From Silicimonas sp. (GTDB lineage: Bacteria; Pseudomonadota; Alphaproteobacteria; Rhodobacterales; Rhodobacteraceae): DNA of 64,000 nucleotides. The position numbers were made by a program, and so were the translations under genes. The stretch's first letter is position 1, and every line of letters starts with the position of its first letter. The DNA is taken from contig JAJDVJ010000057.1 of NCBI GenBank assembly GCA_022826205.1, forward strand, positions 1-64,000, read 5' to 3'. The notes beneath the pieces were generated by a model. It was not told the DNA's origin. It was given only the letters and a program-made list of their open reading frames with translations, and did no database searches. Of the stretch, positions 1-9,712 are shown in pieces.

Positions 1-449
1 AAAATGGAAAAGTCGCGGCCTGCACGGCGAATTTTCGCGGATTCCGCCTGATCAGGGGCCCTCGACGGATCCGGCCTCGAAAATATCGTGTGATTTCAGC
101 GTACTGGAAAATCGTCATCCGCCATACAGAAATCGCACCCGCCGCTCCCCAATTCTACCCGGATGCGCACAACCCGCCTCGCAATTCTCCCCAGCGGCGG
201 CGAGCCCGAGTGGCAGGATGACGATGAAGAACGGATTCCTGGAATTGGGAGCGATCCTGCTACCCGCTCAAGACACAATCCCTGCTGCTGAATGCATTCG
301 CAGACCTTGGCGAGTGTTACGAGCGGTCCCTGTCCGGACACCGGCCAAAGGAACCTGGTTGTCGTCGACTGCGCGATGGATCGATTCCAAGAATTGGGGG
401 CGCCGCAGGAGCTCACGGATAGACGAACTCAAAGCCCATCGCGCAGGTC
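1..449. other. No gene recognised
   Basis: This stretch lies downstream of the stop codon of the minus-strand RND permease gene. Short open frames occur on both strands, but none shows a recognisable family motif, a good ribosome binding site or a plausible composition. I saw no convincing hairpin terminator for the upstream operon. Confidence 0.5.
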
Positions 450-2771
450 TTACGCAGCTTCCGGTGCCCCGACCGGCTCACCGCTCCGCCCAAAAAGCCA
501 GGCACCGAGCGCAGGCAGCAACATGACCGCACCCGCCATGTTCACCAGAAACATGAACATCAGCACAGTGCCCATGTCGGCCTGGAACTGGAGCGGTGCC
601 GCAATCCATGTGGCAACACCTGCGGCGAGGGTGAGGCCGGTCAGCATGACTCCTGCACCGGCCGTCCGCAGTGCACGTTCGTAGGCCTCCGCGAACGGGA
701 CGCCTTCGCGCAGGTGGTTGCGTATCCGTCCGAAGATATAAATTCCGTAGTCGACGCCAACCCCAACGCCAAGCGCCACAACGGGCAGGGTGGAAACCTT
801 GAGTCCGATCCCGATCAGGGCCATGAGCGCATAGGCAAGCACCGAAACGGCGGCGAGCGGCAGGACGATGCAAAGAACGGATCGAATCGAACGGAAAGCA
901 AGCAGAACCAGAAGGATGACGGCGGCATAAACATATCCGACTATCGGGAACTGCGCTGCGTCGACCTCCTCGTTGGTTGCGGCCATCACGCCGACATTGC
1001 TTGCGGCAAGCTTGAAGGAGATCGGACCGCCCGCGTTTGCTGCATCGAAGGACTTCACTGCGTTCACAACGCGCTGGATCGTTTCTGCCCTGTGGTCCTC
1101 GGTGTAAATGTGTACTGGCATAACGCTGCAGTCGGAATTTAGGAGGCCGCTGGAGGTCGGGATCGGGGACACCGACTGAACCAGGCTGTAGCGGTTGCGG
1201 GGCAAGGTCTTCCATTTGAGATTGCCCTCGTTCCAGGCGGAGTTCAGCCGTCGTGCGGCGCCTGCGAGCCCGGCAACCGAAACGACGCCGTTGACATTGC
1301 TCATGGTCCATTCGAAGTCGTCGAGCGTCCGCATGGTCTCAAATTCGATGCAGCCCTCGGTTGATGTCTCGGCAATGACCGTGAGCACGTCCACGCCGAT
1401 ATCGAACCGCTCACCGATCACGTTCGCATCCCTGTTGTAGACGGAATCAGGCCTGAGTTCGGGCACACCACGCTGCTCATCGCCAATCCGCACATCAACG
1501 GCGTAGGTGGCTCCGAGCAAAGTAATTCCCGCCCATGCGCAGATAATGGCTGCTGCGGGTTTCCGGTGGGCAGCTCGCGCAAGGACCGATCGGACTGCGT
1601 GCGGCAGCGCTCTCGGAGGACGCGGGGTCTTGCTCTCAAAGGAAAGGAGGATGGGCAGCAGCCCGAGATTGGTCAACACAATGGTGGCCACGCCCAGACC
1701 TGCCGCAACCGCAACTTCCTGGATTGCCTGCACCTCGATGAGCGCGATCGTCCCGAAACCCGCCGCATCTGAGGCGAGCGCCGCGATGCCCGGACGAAGA
1801 AGACGCCGGAAACCCGCTTTCGCGGCATCGAGCGCGGCAACTCCGTTCGTCGATGCTTCGTGGGTCGCGCCGACAACCTGGACGCCGTGGCTCACTCCGA
1901 TGGCGAAAATCAGGAAAGGCACAAGGATTGACAGGGGATCGATCCCGTATCCGAGCAGGCTCAGCAGGCCAAGCTGCCAGATCACGGCGAGCAGCGAGCA
2001 ACCCAGCAGCGCGACAGTCGCACTGCCCGACCGGGTATATGCAAAGACCAGCAGCGCGGCGACCACGAACGCGACCGCGAAAAACGCGGCCACCGTCCCT
2101 GCGCCATCGGCGATGTCGCCAACCGCCTTGGCGAAGCCGATGATGTGAACGTCGAGCTTGCCGTTGGTAGCTTCCAGCGTCTGTTCCCGAATCCGTTCGA
2201 GTTCGTGCGCAACCTCCACGTAGTCAAGACGTTCGCCGGTGCCGGGATGAAATTCCTGGAGTCTCGCTGCAACAATTGCGCCGCTGAGGTCGTTGGCGAC
2301 CAGACGGCCGACCAGACCCGCCTTGACGATGTTCTCACGCAAGCGCTGGAAGCCAGCCTCGTCAGGAATGAAGTCGGACGGCAAGACGTTGCCACCGGCG
2401 ATCCCGTCCTCGACAACCTCAATGAATCTCACGTTCGGCGTCAGGATCGAGAATACCTGAGTGCGATCGACGCCGGGAAGAAAAAACACGGCATCTGTCG
2501 CGCTGCGCAACGTGTCCACATACTCGGGCGTGAACATTTCGCCGTCGCGCGCAATTAGCGCAAGCACGATGCGGTCTGCACCTCCGAACTCCTCGCGATG
2601 ATCGAGGAACGTCTGCATGTAAGGATGCTGAAGGGGTGCCAGCTTGGTGAAGCCTGCATCGATGCGCAATTGGAACGCCGACCAGGCCATGGAAATTGAC
2701 AACACGGCAAAGACGGCGAGAGTCACGCGCCGTCGTGCAAACAACGCTCGTTCGAGCCACCCCGTCACCAT
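450..2771 (-). CDS. MMPL/RND-family permease (predicted exporter)
   Basis: The protein of about 773 residues has the twofold RND layout. One membrane helix (about residues 12-32) and a large extracytoplasmic loop (to about 225) are followed by a helix block (about 228-390). A second helix near 415, a second loop and a final helix block (about 625-765) repeat this pattern. The glycine-rich helices FAIGVSHGV and GVGVGVDYGIYIFGR sit at equivalent places in the two halves. I chose the ATG at 2771 because the helix follows directly; an in-frame TTG at 2813 would add 14 residues. It is the last gene of the DUF1302-DUF1329-YCF48-RND set, which points to lipid or hydrophobic-compound traffic across the envelope. 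The substrate is unknown. Confidence 0.85.
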   Translation of the reverse strand: MVTGWLERALFARRRVTLAVFAVLSISMAWSAFQLRIDAGFTKLAPLQHPYMQTFLDHREEFGGADRIVLALIARDGEMFTPEYVDTLRSATDAVFFLPGVDRTQVFSILTPNVRFIEVVEDGIAGGNVLPSDFIPDEAGFQRLRENIVKAGLVGRLVANDLSGAIVAARLQEFHPGTGERLDYVEVAHELERIREQTLEATNGKLDVHIIGFAKAVGDIADGAGTVAAFFAVAFVVAALLVFAYTRSGSATVALLGCSLLAVIWQLGLLSLLGYGIDPLSILVPFLIFAIGVSHGVQVVGATHEASTNGVAALDAAKAGFRRLLRPGIAALASDAAGFGTIALIEVQAIQEVAVAAGLGVATIVLTNLGLLPILLSFESKTPRPPRALPHAVRSVLARAAHRKPAAAIICAWAGITLLGATYAVDVRIGDEQRGVPELRPDSVYNRDANVIGERFDIGVDVLTVIAETSTEGCIEFETMRTLDDFEWTMSNVNGVVSVAGLAGAARRLNSAWNEGNLKWKTLPRNRYSLVQSVSPIPTSSGLLNSDCSVMPVHIYTEDHRAETIQRVVNAVKSFDAANAGGPISFKLAASNVGVMAATNEEVDAAQFPIVGYVYAAVILLVLLAFRSIRSVLCIVLPLAAVSVLAYALMALIGIGLKVSTLPVVALGVGVGVDYGIYIFGRIRNHLREGVPFAEAYERALRTAGAGVMLTGLTLAAGVATWIAAPLQFQADMGTVLMFMFLVNMAGAVMLLPALGAWLFGRSGEPVGAPEAA

Positions 2772-2840
2772 GCGCGGATTCCAGACCTTGTGCCGACGCT
2801 GACATGCAGGCAACTGATCGACACCTCTGCCATGACCGGA

Positions 2841-3785
2841 TTACCCATCCGCCGGCAAGCGCCGGACCCCGAACTCACCGATCAGCAGCAGCCCTCCATC
2901 GGAAAGCGGCAGTGCTCCCGAAACTCCAGACCGGTCTGGCAGGCGTTGAAGCGAAACGCTTCGGCCGCCATCGTGGCTCTCCAGCAGCACGCCGTCCAAC
3001 CCGGTGACAATGATCTTCTCCGGCCCAAATTGCTGGATGCTTGTCAGTGAAGCCGTAGTGCTGGTCGGAATGCGCGTCCAGGTCGACCCGCCGTCGTCGG
3101 ACCTGAACATGCGACCTCGGAGACCAACAAGGATTACAGTCCGGGCATCGAGCGCGGTCGCACCAAACCAGGATCCGGAATAAGGGGTCTCAAGCGTTTG
3201 CCAGCTGCCTCCGCCGTCCTCGGACAGATGGGCGATGCCGGCCTCGGCGCCAACATAGAGTACTCCCGCTGCCGACGTGATGGCATTCATGTGATAGTCG
3301 TCTTCGCCAGCCGCACCAGATACCCAGGTCTCGCCGCCGTCTCTGGTCGAGAGCAAGAAGCCGTAGGCACCGACAGCCAACCCGTTCATCTCGTCGAAGA
3401 ACAGGACATCAAGAAGCGGTCGCTCCTCTTCGGGCGCATAGTGAACGCGTTGCCAAGTGTCGCCGCCATCGGCCGTACGCAGGATGATCGCGTCGTGCCC
3501 CACCGCCCAACCGAGCTGCGCATCATGCATGTGGATTGCGGTCAGCATTGCCCGGCCCGGCGACGAAGCCAGTCGCCAGCTTTCGGCCTCGTCGTCGGAG
3601 ACAAGAATGTGGCCGCGCCTTCCGACGACGATCAGCCGGTCGTCGACACGCACACCATCAAGAAGCAGGGCTCGTGCTGCGGGAGGGGCGGTCGCGGAAG
3701 ACGCATCCGAACCCTCTGCCGCTCCCGTACCGTGCAAAACCAACATTGCCACGGCAACGCAGGCGGCACACCGAAAGGGGGTCAA
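2841..3785 (-). CDS. YCF48-like beta-propeller protein, exported
   Basis: The 314-residue protein starts with a Sec-type signal peptide (MTPFRCAACVAVAMLVLHG, cleavage probably after GTGAAE). The rest is made of sialidase/BNR-like blades, seen as repeated patterns such as SDDEAESW, TADGGDTW, TRDGGETW, SEDGGGSW, SDDGGSTW and SHDGGRS. These repeats define the YCF48/photosystem II assembly-factor-like propeller family. In non-photosynthetic bacteria this family often sits beside DUF1302, DUF1329 and MMPL genes, as here, and its job there is not established. It probably acts in the periplasm as a partner of the neighbouring permease. The gap to the preceding DUF1329 gene is 28 bases, consistent with one operon. 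Confidence 0.82.
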   Translation of the reverse strand: MTPFRCAACVAVAMLVLHGTGAAEGSDASSATAPPAARALLLDGVRVDDRLIVVGRRGHILVSDDEAESWRLASSPGRAMLTAIHMHDAQLGWAVGHDAIILRTADGGDTWQRVHYAPEEERPLLDVLFFDEMNGLAVGAYGFLLSTRDGGETWVSGAAGEDDYHMNAITSAAGVLYVGAEAGIAHLSEDGGGSWQTLETPYSGSWFGATALDARTVILVGLRGRMFRSDDGGSTWTRIPTSTTASLTSIQQFGPEKIIVTGLDGVLLESHDGGRSVSLQRLPDRSGVSGALPLSDGGLLLIGEFGVRRLPADG

Positions 3786-3813
3786 GACGCCACCGTCCGG
3801 TCCCGTGTTGAAT

Positions 3814-5175
3814 CTATCGACGGCCTTCTCGCCTTAGCGCCGATACGGTGAAGTCCCTCGACCTGATCCTGGCATCCATGACACACATCGGGAATTCGTT
3901 ATCGAGGCCGAGCGCCAGATATCGCCTCGCCTGCAGATCGTAGTGCAACTCGAGCGTGGGCCAGATCAGCGGGTTCTCGTAGTAATTGATCACGTGCCCT
4001 TCCGAGACCCGCCATAGCCGGTCACGCGTGTCGTAGATGTCCGCCACCAGGATCTGCCAGGAATCCTCGTCAATGTAGAAGGTGCGCCGCTTGTAGATGT
4101 GGCGAGCACCACTGGCTAGCGTAGCTTCGACCACCCAGACGCGATGCAGTTCATAGCGGAGGTGATCGGGATTGACATGCCGGGGAGTCAGGATGTCCGA
4201 AAAGGAAAGATCGTCACTGTGCACCCGGTACGAGTTGTATGGCACGTACAACTCGCGCTTGCCGACCAGCCTCCAGTCATAGCGGTCAACCGCCCCGTTG
4301 AACATGTCGAACTGATCAGCGGTGCGCAGGCCGTCGGTCGTGGTGCCGGGATTGTCGTAGGCAACATTGGGCGCGCGCCGGACGCGCCGCTGGCCCGGAT
4401 TGTAGGTCCATGCCCGACGGGGTTCTCGCACCTGGTTCATGGTTTCATGAACGAGGAGAATGTCTCCGGCAAGCCGAGTTGGCGCAAGAACCTTCTGCTT
4501 GAAGTACATCATCGTGTTGTCGAGCGCTGCCTCGGTCATGCCGGGAAGCGAGTAGCGCAATTCGGCCTCTACTTCGAACTGGACGATCGTGTAGTCGCCA
4601 CCAGCCGTGACTGCCGCCTGGCCCATCGTGCAACTCACTGTCTCGCCCCGATAGCGCAGCAGGTGGTTCCAGATCGCCTCGAGCCCGTTCGCGGGGATCG
4701 GGAAGGGGATGCCGATCACGGCGCCGCCGACACCGTTGCCGTTGTCCTCGAGATGCGCAGTTGCCGCCGCCCGTCTTGTCGCGTCGTAAATTCGCTGCGG
4801 AGCAGAGGCGCTGCGTCGCGTCGGATAGACGTTCATGCGGAAGCTCGGGTAGAGTTCGAGCATCCGCTGGTGACCTACAGAAAGGCGCCCGCGGTGGGCA
4901 TCAACGTTTGATCCGTCGATGACAAAAAGCGGCCGGTCGCCTGCGAACGGGTCGCGGTGGTGCTCTCCCCGCACATAACCTCTCGGAGGCCTGGTGATCC
5001 CGCCGTTCCAGGCAGGTATCGTGCCCGAAGCGTTGCCCGCGCGTTCTCCTCCGAGCGGGGTCAGGTCGGCCCCGAGTCGGGCGATCTGACTTGCGGGCAA
5101 TTCTGCCGCTGCCGGCAGCGTCCAAGCCAGAAACAGTGCCAGCGCGGCACCTGATTTCCACATGGTTCCCTTCAT
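3814..5175 (-). CDS. DUF1329 domain-containing exported protein
   Basis: About 453 residues, with a signal peptide (MKGTMWKSGAALALFLAWTL, ending AAA). The body has family-typical features: the early AARLG-like segment (SQIARLGADLTPLGGERAGN), the YDWRLVGKRELYVPYNSYR stretch and ERRTFYIDEDSW-like text near the C terminus (KRRTFYIDEDSWQILVAD). DUF1329 proteins are predicted outer-membrane-associated or periplasmic proteins, related in fold to lipoprotein carriers, and nearly always travel with DUF1302. The ATG at 5175 is preceded by a GGGGAG ribosome site. It lies 19 bases after the DUF1302 stop, so the two are probably co-translated. The biochemical function is unknown. Confidence 0.85.
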   Translation of the reverse strand: MKGTMWKSGAALALFLAWTLPAAAELPASQIARLGADLTPLGGERAGNASGTIPAWNGGITRPPRGYVRGEHHRDPFAGDRPLFVIDGSNVDAHRGRLSVGHQRMLELYPSFRMNVYPTRRSASAPQRIYDATRRAAATAHLEDNGNGVGGAVIGIPFPIPANGLEAIWNHLLRYRGETVSCTMGQAAVTAGGDYTIVQFEVEAELRYSLPGMTEAALDNTMMYFKQKVLAPTRLAGDILLVHETMNQVREPRRAWTYNPGQRRVRRAPNVAYDNPGTTTDGLRTADQFDMFNGAVDRYDWRLVGKRELYVPYNSYRVHSDDLSFSDILTPRHVNPDHLRYELHRVWVVEATLASGARHIYKRRTFYIDEDSWQILVADIYDTRDRLWRVSEGHVINYYENPLIWPTLELHYDLQARRYLALGLDNEFPMCVMDARIRSRDFTVSALRREGRR

Positions 5176-5194
5176 GTCACTCTCCCCTGCCTGC

Positions 5195-7285
5195 TTAGAA
5201 CGAGTAATTGAACGATATCGACACAAAGTCCCTGTCCTCCAATGCGTTGTGGTGTCCGGCGTGCATCGTGTACGAGATATCCGCGCTCATGCGTTCCAGA
5301 TAGTTTGTCCCGACCCCCAGAGTCACGACCCTGCGCCCTTCGACGAACGGACCGAACGGGGCCGGACTTGAACCGGACACGTCATGCTGGAACTGGAGAT
5401 AGGGGGTGAGCCTCGCTGCACCAATTGCGTTGTGGTAGTCGAGCCATACCGCGCCCCGATAGCCCCAAGAAGTCGCGTCCGCAATGTCGCCGCGCGTTCC
5501 GGCAGTATCGAGTGGGGTCTCCATGCTGTCCGGCATGTCATGGACCGTCATGGCAGCAGCCTCGGCAATGAAGCCGGTGGAATCCGAGCCAAACAGGGAT
5601 CCGAACACCTGGGTCGCCGTGACCTGCGCCTGGCTCACGTCTCGCCTGACGTGGCCGTTCAATTTTTGGCCGATGATCTCTGTCTTGCACGCGAGCACTT
5701 GGCGAGGGTCCGGAATCATCGGGTCGAGATAGCATCCGATCGGTGTCAGTGCTTCTGCGAACAGTGACTGTTCCTCTCTCTGCAGAGGCAGGTCCGGATG
5801 GAAGGAGTATTCGCCCTGAAGAGCCCAACCGCTGGCGCCAAGCACGGTGTTGAAACTCACGCCAACGGTCCTGAGATCTTCGGGATACTCCACGAAATAG
5901 CGTGCTGCCTTTGCGTAGTGATCAATGGCATTGTAAGCAGCAAAGCCGTCCTGCAGATCTTCGAAGTCGTCCTTAAGGTCCGGTGATGCGAGTACTTGCC
6001 CGATGATTCCTTGACCTAGCGGTGATGCGAGCGTTTGCCTGATGAATTCTTGACCTTGCGGTGATGATGCATCCACATTCGGCGGAAGCATGTTGCTTAT
6101 GATGCCAATGGCTCCGAGGGTTGCCAGACGCTGCTTCGTACGGTCAAAACTTGCCTGACTGACAGCTTGAGCTACGCCCAAACTCTGCAACAGTTGGCCT
6201 CTACTCGGAACTTGACCGGTTACAAGTGGCAAGCGGCTATGCGCGTTGACAAAATAGAAGCCGAATTCCGCGTCGTTTAGTGCCGGAGACAGGTAGCGCA
6301 GTGCAATGCCGTACTGACCGTCATCCGGGGGTTCCCGATCAGCGTCGCGCCCGATGGCGGGGAAGGGGTCGTCAGCGTTGTATTGCAATCCGAGACCGGC
6401 AATGTCCGCGTTGATGGCTTCTTCGACCCCGGGAGCGTCCTGGACAGCGTCCGCAAGGTCGTCAAAATTTGGCAGCGCAAGAAGGGCTTCTCGACCACCC
6501 GCGCCAACATAGTCGTTGCTCGAGAAATACGTGCCCACCGGATCGATCACCGTCTTTTCCCAGCCGAACTGGTAGAAGCCCTCCACCGAGAGGTCGGGAA
6601 CCGGCTCGACGGCTGCATACACCATGGGTACGGGCACCAGTGCGTCACGCAACTCTGAACCCGGCGTGCGCAGCCGGTTCACGTCGATCGGATTGATCAC
6701 GTTGATGCCATTCGGGATGAACGTGCTTTCTCCCCAGTTCAGGACCTGATTGCCGACCCGCAGGTCCAGCGGAACGCCGCCAGGATCGAAGGTGCCGGAA
6801 GCATAGAGGTCGAGAAGCCGGAAATCCTGTCCCGCAACGTCCTTGGCCGCGTCCGAAAGCGGGGTTCGCTCGCGCACTCCGTTCAGGGTTTCAAAGTCGA
6901 CGAAACCGTGCATGCGGACGAACAAGCCCAGGTTCCCCCCGGTGAGTTCAAATTCCGCTGTAAGGCTCGATGTGCTGCTGACCAGACCTCGGTCGTAGTT
7001 TCGGTTGCCTTCATCGGAGTTGACGGAACCCAGGGTTTCGTCACGATCGGAGGCACGGAATATTTCGTCACGATCGGAGGCACGGAATATCAGGCCATGG
7101 TTCAGCGTGAAGTTCGCAGTCGCGGATACATCCCCTCCCGGAAATCCCTGGGAATTCGCCGGCATGCCGAACAGCAGCGCGCAAAGAGCAATGAATGCTG
7201 ACTGGGTGGCAAGCCTGCCAATCGATAGGGAATTCATACGGAGCGGAAATCGGACGATGAAATTTCGACTGGATTGAAAGGACAT
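5195..7285 (-). CDS. DUF1302 family predicted outer-membrane beta-barrel
   Basis: About 696 residues from the ATG at 7285, which has an AGAGGGA ribosome site. The open frame extends 143 codons further upstream, but that part is not protein-like. A second ATG at 7237 (MNSLSIGRLATQ) would place a signal peptide more cleanly at the N terminus (cleavage after GMPANSQ). The C terminus ends in a beta-strand with a final Phe (SISFNYSF), the usual signal for insertion of outer-membrane barrels. Family landmarks include GLFVRMHGFVDFE and LRVGNQVLNWGESTFIPNGI. It heads the cluster with DUF1329, YCF48 and RND genes. It carries a perfect internal duplication (see the repeat entry) and an extended loop near residues 390-440. 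Confidence 0.85.
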   Translation of the reverse strand: MSFQSSRNFIVRFPLRMNSLSIGRLATQSAFIALCALLFGMPANSQGFPGGDVSATANFTLNHGLIFRASDRDEIFRASDRDETLGSVNSDEGNRNYDRGLVSSTSSLTAEFELTGGNLGLFVRMHGFVDFETLNGVRERTPLSDAAKDVAGQDFRLLDLYASGTFDPGGVPLDLRVGNQVLNWGESTFIPNGINVINPIDVNRLRTPGSELRDALVPVPMVYAAVEPVPDLSVEGFYQFGWEKTVIDPVGTYFSSNDYVGAGGREALLALPNFDDLADAVQDAPGVEEAINADIAGLGLQYNADDPFPAIGRDADREPPDDGQYGIALRYLSPALNDAEFGFYFVNAHSRLPLVTGQVPSRGQLLQSLGVAQAVSQASFDRTKQRLATLGAIGIISNMLPPNVDASSPQGQEFIRQTLASPLGQGIIGQVLASPDLKDDFEDLQDGFAAYNAIDHYAKAARYFVEYPEDLRTVGVSFNTVLGASGWALQGEYSFHPDLPLQREEQSLFAEALTPIGCYLDPMIPDPRQVLACKTEIIGQKLNGHVRRDVSQAQVTATQVFGSLFGSDSTGFIAEAAAMTVHDMPDSMETPLDTAGTRGDIADATSWGYRGAVWLDYHNAIGAARLTPYLQFQHDVSGSSPAPFGPFVEGRRVVTLGVGTNYLERMSADISYTMHAGHHNALEDRDFVSISFNYSF
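7036..7090 (-). repeat. Perfect 2 x 27-bp tandem repeat inside the DUF1302 gene
   Basis: Two identical 27-bp units (7036-7062 and 7063-7089) encode the nonapeptide EIFRASDRD twice, near the mature N terminus of the DUF1302 protein. Because the unit is a multiple of three, copy-number change would keep the frame. Confidence 0.9.
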
Positions 7286-8737
7286 GAATTCCCTCTTCTC
7301 AGTTGTCTGACCTGATGATCCAAATCGCTTACACTGTTGCCTCATTTGGGTCAAGAATTCAGACGTTTTTCTCCCTGCCAGGTACACGTTGGCGGTCTCA
7401 CGCGAGTGGCGGTCGCCAGAACATTCTGGACGGTATTCGGCATGCAGCGACGTCCGCGAAGCGCCTGATCCGTTGAAACACCCATGAAATCCGGTATGTA
7501 AGCCGTAACGTGGCCGAGCCGCTGTTCGCTGAGGTGGCGGGTTGCACGTCCGAGGCGGCGCCACCAAGGTCGGCAAGAAGCCGCCTATGACGTTTCCAAG
7601 GTCGCCTTCTCGGCACACAGGACCGCATCGGCGGGGGTTCGGACATGGGCATTGATAGCGACGTCTTTCCGGACCATTCCACGCATACTTGACGCCATGC
7701 TTGCGAGGCTTCACCCGGGGCGATGGGTCTGGATCAGCCTTCCGCTGGCTTCCGGCGCGAACCCTGCAATCCCGGTCATGCGTGAACTCAACGCCGGAGC
7801 GACTGGATTTTCAGCATCGCATTGGCGTCGTCTGCAATTCGCCGTGGTCACTTGGCAGCCACGGGAAGTGTGACGATGTACGAGGGATCCCGGGAGGGGT
7901 TGAACCGCGAGTCAAGGCCCACGGAGACGTCGCCCGCGGGACGGTTCGGACCCGGAAAAATCGCCCGGCATGCGGAACTCCTCAATCCGTGTCTACTGGT
8001 ATCATGCACTTGCGGCTTCCGTACGTCAGGCCCAGGTGGACGCCCCTCAACGAAACCGTGACCATCGTGGGCGTATCCAGGCGTCGTGGTCGCAGTGTGT
8101 TGCGCCGCCCGTAACGCATCGGGAGGGCAGACAAGCCCAGAAATTACGTGATCAACACAAAAATTCCGACATTCACACGCATTTTTTACACATTCCCGCC
8201 TACGATGTGCCTAAGAATCAGGGGTGATTGTCACCTTACTGTTGAACTCAACATTGAACTTAATTCTGCTCACTTTTGTCAAAGCAAAAATGCTCAATTT
8301 CCTAGGAAGGGCGGCCCGAGTTTGGGAGCAGTCCTTTCTGGAAGTTCCTCCGCGCTGCGCGCCGGACGTTGGGAGCGAAGCGACGCGGCCTCATGTCTGC
8401 GAGACGTGACACGGGGCTTCGATGGCGGTGGATGGTCGCGCGGTCCAAGACGTCGAATTCCGCTGCGCGTACCTGTGATGCCGAACGCCATTCATTGCGC
8501 GGATCGAGTCCGCGCGCGCCGTCGCTTCGCCTGAAGGTGGCGGGCGTGACGGGGACTCCCGGCAGGCAGAACGATCCGGCAAGGCGCAAACCGCACATGC
8601 GGTTTCCCGGTATTTCCCGCAACCACACGCTGTCCGCCGTATGCGTTCAGGGGCGGAACTCGGTCAATGTAGCCGGAACTGGACTTTCTGCAGGTAGCAC
8701 TGCCCGGCCACAACACTGAAACCAAGGAGGACTTCCT
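7286..8737. other. Long stretch without a recognisable gene
   Basis: About 1.45 kb between the divergently oriented DUF1302 gene (minus) and the lipoprotein gene (plus). Several open frames exist on both strands, but they have low-complexity Arg/Pro-rich translations and no family motif, so I reject them as genes. The segment around 8150-8310 is clearly richer in A and T than its surroundings and could hold a promoter. The rest may be decayed coding sequence that I cannot identify. Confidence 0.5.
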
Positions 8738-9712
8738 ATGAAGATGAACCAACATGCGACCCGTGTCCTGGCTCTCGCTGCCTTTGGACTGTTGGCAGCC
8801 TGTGGCGGCGGCGGAAACGGCGGCGACCCGGCCCACTTCTCGGGCAAGAACGACAGCATGGCGTCACGGATCAGCAATGCCAGGACCCTTGAGGAGTCCA
8901 CGACTTTCAGGGCGGAAGCCGTCGGAATCAACTTAGGCGAAGAAAACGAACTGGTCGACGGCGAAGACATCGCGTTCCGAATCTTCCGGACGTCTCCAGA
9001 TGTGGCGCCTACATTCGTGGTCACGCACAACGAGGAGACAACCACCTTCGGGCCGGAACACTTGGGCGCCCAGGTCGAATTACCAAACAACTACTTCATC
9101 GAAGATCTGGGCGACAACAACGACAAGTGGCTATGGACATGGGCGGGACGTCCCCTTGAGCTCGCGGATGGGCGTTACTGGGGCGGCTGGACGGAAGGCC
9201 GTTACATCCCCTCGGACTGGAAGCATCACTTCCCCGTCAACATCTACTACAACGGCGACCCGACCGACCTGCGCCGCATCGCGGTGATCGGTCTCGAAAC
9301 GGCGCCCGGCGACATGCCGACCCACGATGTCCGCGCAAGATACAGCGGCAGGGTGTCAATGCAGACTTTTCCGGCGGATAGCGGACCATTTAGAGATTTC
9401 CTCGGGGACATCGCGCTCATCGCCCACTTCTCGGAAGGCACCATCGGGGGCTTCTCGGACAACTGGAGAGTCTGGAACGAAGGCTGGCAGGACCTTCCCG
9501 CGCTTTCCTACACGTTGGCGGACGCGCCCATCAACGGCAACGGCTTCACGACGTCGGTCGCCTCCTGCGCGGGATGCGACGTTCAAGTCGTCGATTCGAC
9601 CGTCGCCGGAAAGTTCTACGGCCCCTACGCGGACGAGGCAGGCGGCACGATCCAGGCCGAGTTCAGCGATGGCGCCGTCGCCATCGGCGCTTTCTACACC
9701 GACCAGGACTGA
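8738..9712 (+). CDS. TbpB-like lipoprotein with C-terminal transferrin-binding-protein-type barrel
   Basis: The 324-residue protein starts with a lipoprotein signal peptide with lipobox LLAAC (Cys about residue 22), followed by a Gly-rich linker. A very strong AAGGAGG site precedes the ATG. Near the C terminus the sequence VAGKFYGPYADEAGGTIQAE, then a GAFY ending, matches the small beta-barrel motif (GxFYGPxAxEVGGxF) of TbpB-like and Slam-dependent surface lipoproteins. The role could be surface display or ligand capture; no TonB receptor or Slam gene is visible in the window. The middle part is not recognisable. A hairpin follows directly after the stop. Confidence 0.7.
   Translation: MKMNQHATRVLALAAFGLLAACGGGGNGGDPAHFSGKNDSMASRISNARTLEESTTFRAEAVGINLGEENELVDGEDIAFRIFRTSPDVAPTFVVTHNEETTTFGPEHLGAQVELPNNYFIEDLGDNNDKWLWTWAGRPLELADGRYWGGWTEGRYIPSDWKHHFPVNIYYNGDPTDLRRIAVIGLETAPGDMPTHDVRARYSGRVSMQTFPADSGPFRDFLGDIALIAHFSEGTIGGFSDNWRVWNEGWQDLPALSYTLADAPINGNGFTTSVASCAGCDVQVVDSTVAGKFYGPYADEAGGTIQAEFSDGAVAIGAFYTDQD

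Noticed and set aside
5195..7714. Extended 839-residue version of the DUF1302 protein
   Set aside because: The first 143 codons are Arg/Pro-rich and not protein-like. A good ribosome site and a signal peptide begin at 7285/7237.
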